A stretch of 64,000 bases of DNA from Fulvivirga lutea. GTDB taxonomy: Bacteria > Bacteroidota > Bacteroidia > Cytophagales > Cyclobacteriaceae. Of the stretch, positions 1 to 6,874 are shown one piece after another. Below the pieces are notes generated by a model, which made no database searches, had not been told where the DNA came from, and worked only from the letters and a program-made list of their open reading frames with translations. Every line of letters starts with the position of its first letter. The first letter of the stretch is position 1. The position numbers were made by a program, and so were the translations under genes. The stretch is taken from NCBI RefSeq assembly GCF_017068455.1, contig NZ_CP070608.1, positions 1,221,488 through 1,285,487 of the forward strand. Reading direction: 5' to 3'.

Positions 1-1
1 A

Positions 2-3000
2 GCTGAGGGGGCTGGTTATTCTGATGCAGCTTTATTTAATAATAGAGGGAAGGCCAAGGCAACACTTAAAGATTATGCAGCTGCTGTTACTGATTATGAC
101 AAAGCATTACAAAAAGATGCGGGTTACGACAAGGCTGTTGAAAACAGAGCTGAAGCACACTTTGAGCTTAAAAACTGGGAAAAGGCTGCAGCAGATTATG
201 ATGCCATTATCAAAAAAGGACTGGTAGATGCTGAAAATTATGCACGCAAAGGAATTGCAGAGTATAATGCCGGCCAAACAGAAGAAGCCATTAAGAGCAT
301 GGAAAGTGCCGTGCAAAGAGGCAGCAAAAACGACCAGTTAAAATTACTTTTAGGGGAAGCTTATTTTGCAAAGGAAGATTACAAAAAAGCCGCTATTTAT
401 TTCGATCAGGCTGTGAGGGCAAATCTTGAAGTAAAAACCTCTGCAGCTAAACTAGGTAAAGCCTATTACTTTTCTAAGAATTATGCGAGTACAGAAACAG
501 CCTTTACAGAAGCTATTAACAGTGGGAATAATGAAACGGAAACTTTCCTTTATCGAGGCCTCGCAAGAATAGAATTGAAGAATGAAGAAGGCGCAGCCAC
601 TGACTTGAAATTGGCTATTCAAAAAGGCGCAAAGAACTACGAGGCCTTTTATAATTATGGAAACATACTTTTCAAGAAGGAAGATTACGAAGGAGCGGTC
701 AGCGCATACAATCAGGCGGCTTTAATGAAGCAAGATGATGCAGTACTATTTAATAATCGAGGCAAGGCACAGTATAATTTAGGCAAAGTGTTTGAGGCTG
801 TGGCTGATTATTCCAAGGCATTGGAATTAAAAGCGGATTATGATAAGGCATTGGCCAATAGAGCAGAGGCTTATTTCGAAATGAAAGAATGGCAAAAAGC
901 CAAAGAAGATTACGATAGGGTGATAGCCACAGGTGGTGTAGATGCTGAAGTATTTGCTAATAAAGGGGTTGCTGAGTACAACTTAGAAATGTATGATGAA
1001 GCTGCCAAGGATATGGAAAGCGCTGTGCAAAGAGGCTCAAAAAATAGTCTGCTTAAATACTATTTAGGCAATATCTATTCATCGAAAGATGACTATAAAA
1101 AGGCCGCTATATATTTTGAACAGGCTCAAAGAGAAGGAGTAACGGAGGCTGATTTACCAGCTAAATTAGGTGCGGCTTATTATTTCAATAAGAATTATGC
1201 AGCTGCAGAAACCACACTTTCAACGGCTATAGAAGGAGGAAGAGGTTCGAATGAATTATTCCTCTACAGAGGTATGTCACGCATCGAATTAAAGAAGGAT
1301 GCGGAAGCCAAATCCGATTTGGAAAAGGCCGTAGCAGGTGGTATAACAGATTACAATGCCTTCTACCACTTGGGTAATATGCAATTTAAGGATGCCGAAT
1401 ATCAAAAGGCTATTGGCAGCTATGATCAGGCGGTTAGTTTGAAGTCCGATGATGAAGTGGTGTATAATAATCGAGGGAAGGCCAAATCAAACCTTGAGCA
1501 GTACTCTGCAGCTATTACTGATTTTAATAAGGCTTTAGAACTCAAACCTGATTATACCAAAGCTTTAGAGAATCGTGCAGAAGCACATTACTTCAATAAA
1601 AACTGGACAGAGGCCATTGTTGATTATGAAAGAATAAAAAGTAGTGGCAATAATGATGCGCTGATATACGAGCGTATTGGTTTGTCGAAGTTTAATGCTG
1701 GAGATTTTTCAGGAGCAGTAACAGATTTAAAATCGGCCTTACAGAGAGGTTCAGAAAACCCTGAATTGAATGAAAAATTAGGGATTGCATTATACAAAGC
1801 TGAAAATTACAAAGAAGCGTATCCTTATTTATTAAAGGCTTCTGAGTCCACCACTCCAACTGTCCCACTTGCTGAGATGACAGGTGTAACTGCCTATCAA
1901 ACTAAAAATTATGGTAAGGCTGCTGAGTTTTTAACTGTGGCGATTGATGGAGCATCTCCTAACAAAGAACTATTCACGTATCGAGGTATTGCAAGAATTA
2001 ATACGGGTGATGAGGCAGGTGCTTTCGAGGATTTGAAAAAGGCTTCAGCGAATGGAAGTCAGGAATATGAAGTGTATGAAAAGCTAGGCGACATTTATTT
2101 CACCAAACAGGAGTATCAGAATGCAATAGGCGCCTATGACAAAGGTGTGGCTATTAAATCTGATAACCCGGTAGTGTTTAACAACCGTGGCAAAGCAAAA
2201 ATGATGTTGGAAAACTATTCTGCTGCTGTGGCTGATTTTGATCAAGCGTTGGCGCTCAAACCCGATTATGGCAGAGCATTGCTCAATAGAGGAACCGCCA
2301 AATATCAGATCAATGATTATAATGGAGCCGTTACCGATCTTGAAAAAGCTAAAGAATCTTCTGGTGAAGACAAAGGCATTGTAAAGATGTTGGCCCTTTC
2401 CTACTATCAAATTGGTAAAAAGACAGAGGCCAAAACCTATTTAGATAAGGCAATTTCTGCAGGGGTAAATGATGGAAAAGTATTCTTATACCGGGGTTTG
2501 ATTGCGTATGATGAAAAGGATTATGGAAATGCTGCGTCTAACCTGGATAATGCTGAAAAAGCAGGAGAAGCAACTGCTGAAGTATACGAAAAACGCGGTT
2601 TGGCAAAGTTTGAACTGCAGGATTATGCAAAAGCATTGGCAGACCTAAATAAAGCCAACCTGGCAGGTGTCGATAATGCTAACTTATACGCTAAAATTGG
2701 TATCAGTCAGTATGAAATCAAGAGCTATAATGAGGCCATAGAATCTTTAAACAAAGCTATAACTAAAGGTTCCAATGATAAGGAAGTGTTTTATAATCTC
2801 GGTAATGCCCAGTTTAGAACAGAAGATTATGCAGCTTCCATTAAAGCGTATGATCAGGCCATTACTACCGGAGCAAATGACGAATTGGTGTATAACAATC
2901 GCGGAAAAGCAAAACTACTGCTTGGACAAGCAAAAGAATCCATAGCGGATTTCGATAAGGCTCTTCAGATTAAGCCAGACTTTCAGGTAGCTCAAAGAAA

Positions 3001-4447
3001 CAGAGGTGCAGCGAAGTATGAAATCGCTGATTATGCTGGAGCAATTTCCGATTTGAACAAGATTGTGGCATCAGGAAAGGCAGAAAAAGAAGAGTATTTG
3101 TATCTGGGTGTATCGAAATATAAGACCAATGACTTTACAGGTGCATTGGCAGATTTAGAGCAAGCCAAAGCATTAGGTTCGCAAGATAAATTGTTGTACT
3201 ACGGCATTGGTAATGCGCAATATCAAGCTGCTGATTATGAGAAGGCCATTGAAAATTTACAAAAAGCTGTGCAGATGGATGCCGCTGATGCAGAAACCTT
3301 TTGGCATTTGGGTGATGCACAGTACAGGTTAGAGCAATATGGCAGTGCGGCTAATAATATTCAGCGTGCTGTGGATATGGGTGTTTCTGAAGCTGACGCT
3401 TATCACAACTTAGGTCATGCGTTGTATGAAGGAAATAATTTTGACGGAGCCATCAGTGCTTTGGATAAAGCCATTGCTGCTAATAGTTCTTATGGTTCAG
3501 CCTATTTCCATCGAGGAAATTCCAAATTCAGATTAAAGAATTATCAGGAAGCCATCAAAGATTATGACGCTGCCATAAACAATGGCATTAAAAACCCTAT
3601 TGTTTATAACAATCGAGGTAAGGCTCATCAACTATTAGAAAACTATGGCGTGGCTATAGCGGATTTCGGTAAAGCCATAGAGGCTGATCCGCAATACGCA
3701 CGAGCTTATCAAAACAGAGGTGAAACACTGTTTAAAATGGAGAAGTATGAGGAAGCAGTACGTGATCTTTCTATGGTAGATAAATTAGTAGATGAGGCTG
3801 ATCCTGATGTTATTTATTTTTTGGCAGAGTCTTATTATGGAATGGAAGAGTACTTACGTTCGCTTTCATATTATGATCGTGCCATTGAAGGAGGTAAAAA
3901 AGATGGCATAACCTATCAGCATAGGGGCAGAGCGTTAATTGCCGCTGAAAATTATTCAGATGCCATTGTTGATATCGACTTGGCCATTAAAGCGGGGATA
4001 AAGGATGCCTCTATTTATATTGATAGATCGAGAGCTAACTTATATTTAGGTAATACCCGTGGTGCTTTAGCTGATCTGGATGACGCCATAAAAACGGATC
4101 CGAATAACCCAGATGCTTATTACAATAGAGCATACTTGCATGAGGAGGCCGAGAATTGGGAGCAAGCAATTACCGATTACAACCATGTGATAAAATTGAG
4201 TCCAGAAGATGCTGAAGCTTATTATAGCTTAGCCAATGCTCGTGTTTCACAGGAGAATATTGGCGGTGCTATGGAACCTATCAATAAAGCAATTGAATTA
4301 AACCCTAAAAAACCTGATTACCATAAAGTAAAGGGTAATATTTTCTATCGTTTAGAAAATACAAAAGGAGCTTGCGATGCTTGGAACAAAGCCAAAGAAT
4401 TGGGTGATAAAAAGGTGGACTTTTTTATAAAGCAGTATTGTAATTAA
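2..4447 (+). CDS. Giant tetratricopeptide-repeat protein, C-terminal part (5' end outside window)
   Basis: The frame is open from base 2 with no start, so the gene begins upstream; 1481 codons are visible, ending in TAA. It is almost wholly 34-residue TPR units (about 43), with the usual A-Y-NRG-A / YEEAI-DYDKAI pattern. An Asn-Asn-Arg-Gly-Lys-Ala motif recurs at 38, 752, 1466, 2180, 2894 and 3608, exactly 714 bp (238 residues, seven TPRs) apart, so a seven-TPR block was duplicated repeatedly and kept in register without indels. The last unit departs from consensus (GACDAWNKAKELG) and caps the array. TPR solenoids are protein-binding scaffolds; no partner can be named. Because the N-terminus is missing, export cannot be judged. 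A methionine at 299 is internal, since the repeat pattern continues upstream of it. Confidence 0.93.
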   Translation, partial: AEGAGYSDAALFNNRGKAKATLKDYAAAVTDYDKALQKDAGYDKAVENRAEAHFELKNWEKAAADYDAIIKKGLVDAENYARKGIAEYNAGQTEEAIKSMESAVQRGSKNDQLKLLLGEAYFAKEDYKKAAIYFDQAVRANLEVKTSAAKLGKAYYFSKNYASTETAFTEAINSGNNETETFLYRGLARIELKNEEGAATDLKLAIQKGAKNYEAFYNYGNILFKKEDYEGAVSAYNQAALMKQDDAVLFNNRGKAQYNLGKVFEAVADYSKALELKADYDKALANRAEAYFEMKEWQKAKEDYDRVIATGGVDAEVFANKGVAEYNLEMYDEAAKDMESAVQRGSKNSLLKYYLGNIYSSKDDYKKAAIYFEQAQREGVTEADLPAKLGAAYYFNKNYAAAETTLSTAIEGGRGSNELFLYRGMSRIELKKDAEAKSDLEKAVAGGITDYNAFYHLGNMQFKDAEYQKAIGSYDQAVSLKSDDEVVYNNRGKAKSNLEQYSAAITDFNKALELKPDYTKALENRAEAHYFNKNWTEAIVDYERIKSSGNNDALIYERIGLSKFNAGDFSGAVTDLKSALQRGSENPELNEKLGIALYKAENYKEAYPYLLKASESTTPTVPLAEMTGVTAYQTKNYGKAAEFLTVAIDGASPNKELFTYRGIARINTGDEAGAFEDLKKASANGSQEYEVYEKLGDIYFTKQEYQNAIGAYDKGVAIKSDNPVVFNNRGKAKMMLENYSAAVADFDQALALKPDYGRALLNRGTAKYQINDYNGAVTDLEKAKESSGEDKGIVKMLALSYYQIGKKTEAKTYLDKAISAGVNDGKVFLYRGLIAYDEKDYGNAASNLDNAEKAGEATAEVYEKRGLAKFELQDYAKALADLNKANLAGVDNANLYAKIGISQYEIKSYNEAIESLNKAITKGSNDKEVFYNLGNAQFRTEDYAASIKAYDQAITTGANDELVYNNRGKAKLLLGQAKESIADFDKALQIKPDFQVAQRNRGAAKYEIADYAGAISDLNKIVASGKAEKEEYLYLGVSKYKTNDFTGALADLEQAKALGSQDKLLYYGIGNAQYQAADYEKAIENLQKAVQMDAADAETFWHLGDAQYRLEQYGSAANNIQRAVDMGVSEADAYHNLGHALYEGNNFDGAISALDKAIAANSSYGSAYFHRGNSKFRLKNYQEAIKDYDAAINNGIKNPIVYNNRGKAHQLLENYGVAIADFGKAIEADPQYARAYQNRGETLFKMEKYEEAVRDLSMVDKLVDEADPDVIYFLAESYYGMEEYLRSLSYYDRAIEGGKKDGITYQHRGRALIAAENYSDAIVDIDLAIKAGIKDASIYIDRSRANLYLGNTRGALADLDDAIKTDPNNPDAYYNRAYLHEEAENWEQAITDYNHVIKLSPEDAEAYYSLANARVSQENIGGAMEPINKAIELNPKKPDYHKVKGNIFYRLENTKGACDAWNKAKELGDKKVDFFIKQYCN

Positions 4448-4470
4448 GATTTGTTTCTACAGCCCATAAC

Positions 4471-4540
4471 CCTTCGACAGGCTCTGGATTACATACGCGC
4501 ATAATCCAGTTGCTACCCAGAATCCTTCGACAAGCTCAGG
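4471..4540. repeat. Two direct copies of a short dispersed repeat (CCTTCGACAAGCTCAGG type)
   Basis: A 17-mer of the CCTTCGACAAGCTCAGG type lies at 4524-4540, with a diverged copy (CCTTCGACAGGCTCTGG) at 4471-4487. Both have the orientation of the right-hand end of the GIY-YIG unit that follows. The 4524 copy is preceded by TACCCAGAAT, resembling the TACCC...TAAT stretch inside the right end at 4941-4974, so these are probably solo ends. I noticed this family nowhere else in the window. Confidence 0.75.
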
Positions 4541-4591
4541 GGTGCAATGACGTTTGTGTATTGATAAAAGAAAAGCAAGAGCACTGGCCAT

Positions 4592-4625
4592 CCTGAGCTT
4601 GTCGAAGGGTCAGCGGAGGGTAATT
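4592..4625 (+). repeat. Left terminal inverted repeat of the first GIY-YIG unit
   Basis: These 34 bp begin CCTGAGCTTGTCGAAGG and end GGAGGGTAATT. They match the reverse complement of 4941-4974 at 30 of 34 positions without gaps; the mismatches are at repeat positions 14, 18, 20 and 23. The GIY-YIG start codon is 11 bp beyond the inner edge. Confidence 0.85.
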
Positions 4626-4636
4626 TGGATAATTAA

Positions 4637-4933
4637 ATGAGCATTCTAAAAAACTATACGGTTTATATCCTTCAATGTGCAGATGACTCTTATTATGTTG
4701 GCATGACAAATGACATCGATAGGAGGCTAGCGGAACATCAACAAGGCTTAAATAGGGGCTATACTAACTCTAGGCGGCCGGTCAAATTAGTTTTCACCGA
4801 ACATTTTAGTGATGTTAATCATGCGTTTGAGTTTGAGAAGCAAATAAAAGGTTGGAGAAGAGCCAAAAAAGAAGCTTTAATTAAAGGAGAATGGGATTTG
4901 TTGCCTGAATTGTCTAAGGCTTATAAGAAATAG
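4637..4933 (+). CDS. Small GIY-YIG nuclease-superfamily protein (first copy)
   Basis: The 98-aa protein is essentially one GIY-YIG domain of the stand-alone (UvrC N-domain-like, COG2827) type. The GIY-like strand is TVYIL (8-12), the YIG-like strand YYVGMT (19-24), the helix Arg is at 29-30 with His34, and the metal-binding Glu67 lies in EKQIKG. Family members cut DNA through a single metal; the substrate of these small versions is unknown. The gene is enclosed by 34-bp inverted repeats (4592-4625 and 4941-4974), with start and stop 11 and 7 bp from them. A second copy at 9426-9725 shares the same motifs and sits in a comparable repeat frame, so this is probably a repeat-associated gene and not a housekeeping one. 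No operon partners are seen. Confidence 0.9.
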   Translation: MSILKNYTVYILQCADDSYYVGMTNDIDRRLAEHQQGLNRGYTNSRRPVKLVFTEHFSDVNHAFEFEKQIKGWRRAKKEALIKGEWDLLPELSKAYKK

Positions 4934-4940
4934 ACTGACT

Positions 4941-4974
4941 AATTACCCTCCCCTAATCCTCCGACAAGCTCAGG
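4941..4974 (-). repeat. Right terminal inverted repeat of the first GIY-YIG unit
   Basis: This is the inverted partner of 4592-4625. The inner edge AATTACCCTCC starts 7 bp after the GIY-YIG stop codon, and the outer edge is CCTCCGACAAGCTCAGG. With its partner it bounds a 383-bp unit. No target-site duplication is obvious outside the pair. Confidence 0.83.
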
Positions 4975-5012
4975 ATTGCTTACTTGGGTGTTATAAATAA
5001 AAAACGATTGTC

Positions 5013-5055
5013 ATGCCGGACTTCCTGCCCGTCCGGTCAGGCGGGGATCCGGCAT
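5013..5055. repeat. Palindromic intergenic repeat (REP-like hairpin)
   Basis: ATGCCGGA at 5013-5020 pairs perfectly with TCCGGCAT at 5048-5055. An inner GC-rich imperfect stem (CCTGCC against GGCGGG) is separated by GTCCGGTCA. The GC content is far above the surroundings, typical of a dispersed palindromic unit. The rest of the gap between the GIY-YIG unit and the next gene (5056-5174) shows no further structure. Confidence 0.65.
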
Positions 5056-5174
5056 CTCTACTTTCTACCATTTTTAGTAAAACCTTACATCTGTTTGATT
5101 ATCAGTGACTACGACTTAATCTATCGCTTTCCTTTCGCGTTACTTCCGTATTTAAGTATGAGAAAAGAAATCAA

Positions 5175-5672
5175 ATGATAAGAAGAGTTAGTACCGTTTT
5201 ATTTTCGCTGATCACTGTTATCGCAAGCGCTCAAACCTATGATCAGGATTTTACTGGTAAGGTGGTAAATGTAATAGATGGGAATACCATAGAGGTAGAG
5301 AATGAAAACGATGAGGTGATTAAATTCATACTAAGCGAGGTTGATTGCCCTGAGCCGGGTCAGACGTTAAGTGAAGAAGCCAAGGCATTTACTGAAGATT
5401 TAATTCTAAAGAAAAAAGTGCAAGTAGAGTTAAAAGGTAAAGATTGGTTGGGTAACCGACTTGCTGTCATCACATTAAAGAATGGTACGGTTTTACACGA
5501 AGAATTATTAAAAGAAGGCTTGGCTTGGGCTGATAGAAAAGCATCATCTACTTCAAGTAACCTTGAGGCTAGCGCCAAGGCCAAAAAAATAGGCTTATGG
5601 ACCGAAAACGAGCCTACACCGCCATGGATTTATCGCAGACAGCAAACCATGATGCAGGCCAAGAGCCGCTAG
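5175..5672 (+). CDS. Exported staphylococcal-nuclease-fold protein, probably degenerate
   Basis: The 165-aa protein has a Sec signal peptide (residues 1-20, cleavage near ASA-Q). It is followed by an SNase-type OB fold: FTGKVVNVIDGNTIEV, a CPE loop at 58-60, LGNRLAVI and KKIGLW. Active members (thermonuclease) hydrolyse DNA and RNA in the periplasm or outside the cell using two Arg and one Glu. Aligned by eye, the Glu is kept (E67/E68). The first Arg, expected two residues after the strand start before L-x-x-x-D-x-P-E, is Ile52, and the second, expected in YGR, is Asn94, with Arg95 beside it. The calcium-site Asp36 is present. It may therefore bind nucleic acid without cutting it well. ATG at 5175 directly precedes the signal peptide. 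Confidence 0.8.
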   Translation: MIRRVSTVLFSLITVIASAQTYDQDFTGKVVNVIDGNTIEVENENDEVIKFILSEVDCPEPGQTLSEEAKAFTEDLILKKKVQVELKGKDWLGNRLAVITLKNGTVLHEELLKEGLAWADRKASSTSSNLEASAKAKKIGLWTENEPTPPWIYRRQQTMMQAKSR

Positions 5673-5687
5673 TCTTTCACAATAAAA

Positions 5688-6095
5688 ATGGTATTTTCGA
5701 GTTACATGAATATGTTAACTCGATTTTTATTTATAATCTTTTCTTTCGTTTTGTTATCGTGCACCGCCACGTTGGCACAGTCTAAAGAGCCTAAAAATGA
5801 AAAGCGTGATAACTCTTTCGCACCGATGGAGGAGGAGCAGAGTGCTATCCAGAAAAAGGACATGAAGAAAAAAGGTAAGAAGTCTTACCGTGCCATGTTC
5901 AATAAAAAAATGGATAAAAAAATTCGAGAGTATGAAGCGCGAATGGAGGCTAATGCTATGGAAGATAAAAAGCAGCGCAGACTTATGAAGAAACCTCAAT
6001 ATTCAGATCCCATGTATTTTGGGCACAAGAAAAAGCCAAAAAAGCGACCGCCAGGCAAAAGAAAATTTTGTAAAGAATGCCACATCTGGCACTAA
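5688..6095 (+). CDS. Small Lys-rich putative lipoprotein, unknown function
   Basis: The longest frame is 135 aa; ATGs at 5706 or 5712 would give a tighter signal peptide. The leader ends in VLLSC, a good lipobox, although SPI cleavage after TLA-Q is an alternative. The mature part is strongly basic (KKMKKKGKK-like runs) and helical. It ends in a Cys-Lys-Glu-Cys-x-x-x-His tail after a PPGKRK stretch, which could bind metal or haem-like ligands, though this is speculative. I do not recognise the family. It follows the nuclease-fold gene by 15 bp on the same strand and may be co-transcribed with it. Confidence 0.6.
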   Translation: MVFSSYMNMLTRFLFIIFSFVLLSCTATLAQSKEPKNEKRDNSFAPMEEEQSAIQKKDMKKKGKKSYRAMFNKKMDKKIREYEARMEANAMEDKKQRRLMKKPQYSDPMYFGHKKKPKKRPPGKRKFCKECHIWH

Positions 6096-6214
6096 ATATT
6101 TTTTAGCCATGTTTTTGGCCCTATTATTTCATTAAATCGATTGCAGAAAACATAGCAGTAGTGTAAGGCTCATTTTCACCTGATTTTCACGTTTTCTTTT
6201 AGTAAATTGCTCTA

Positions 6215-6874
6215 ATGAATAATCTCAATCGTTTCATTGAGCACACCAATTTAAAGCCTACAATCACAGGCAAAGATGTCGATACGCTTATTAAAGAAGC
6301 CAAAGAATTTGGTTTTGTGGGTGCATGTGTACCACCGTTTTGGGTGAAGCGTGCCAGTCGCGAAATTGGTGATGCCGATGTGCAATTAGTTACAGTTATT
6401 GGGTTTCCGTTGGGTTACAATATGACAGAAACCAAAGTGGAAGAAATGAAACTGGCCATGAGAGATGGTGCTGACGAGTTGGATTTAGTGATGAATGTAT
6501 CGGCAATAAAGGATGGGATGCCCTGGCCGAAAATTGAATTTGCCAAGTGTAGCAAATTGGCTCATGAAGAAGGTAAAATACTCAAGGTAATTATTGAAAC
6601 GGCCTATTTGAATGATGACGAAATCAAGATCGCTTGTAAGCTTTGTGCTGATGCAGGTGTCGATTATGTGAAAACATCTACAGGATTTGCTGGAGAAGGT
6701 GCAAAAGAAGATCACGTTAAATTAATGCGTAGTGTTTTGCCTTCCAGCGTAGGCATTAAAGCTTCTGGGGGTATAAAAACGCTGGATCAAACCCTTGCCC
6801 TTATCAAAGCAGGTGCAGATCGAATTGGCACATCGAGCGGTGTGGACATTATGCAAGAATTAAAAAACAACTAA
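6215..6874 (+). CDS. deoC: Deoxyribose-phosphate aldolase
   Basis: The 219-aa class I aldolase cleaves 2-deoxyribose 5-phosphate to glyceraldehyde 3-phosphate and acetaldehyde in deoxynucleoside breakdown. The TIM-barrel signatures are complete: FIEHTNLKP at the N-terminus, TVIGFPLG, DELDLVMN with Asp90, the Schiff-base Lys153 in YVKTSTGF, and Lys182 in IKASGGI. Length and ends fit the family. The stop overlaps the start of the aldehyde dehydrogenase gene (TAATG), so translation is probably coupled, and that partner could oxidise one of the two aldehyde products. The 119 bp upstream hold no clear promoter. Confidence 0.95.
   Translation: MNNLNRFIEHTNLKPTITGKDVDTLIKEAKEFGFVGACVPPFWVKRASREIGDADVQLVTVIGFPLGYNMTETKVEEMKLAMRDGADELDLVMNVSAIKDGMPWPKIEFAKCSKLAHEEGKILKVIIETAYLNDDEIKIACKLCADAGVDYVKTSTGFAGEGAKEDHVKLMRSVLPSSVGIKASGGIKTLDQTLALIKAGADRIGTSSGVDIMQELKNN

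Noticed and set aside
299-301. Methionine at 299 as the start of the TPR gene
   Set aside because: The frame is open and continues the same TPR pattern back to base 2, including the NNRG motif at 38, so the true start is outside the window.
2084-2410. 108-codon reverse frame inside the TPR gene
   Set aside because: It is antisense to an in-register TPR array and its composition is that of a shadow frame.
4984-5178. 64-codon frame across the palindromic repeat
   Set aside because: It is made of the repeat itself, has no protein-like features, and overlaps the start of the nuclease-fold gene.
5597-5785. Plus-strand frame overlapping the nuclease-fold gene and the basic lipoprotein
   Set aside because: It is out of frame with two better-supported genes and shows no family features.
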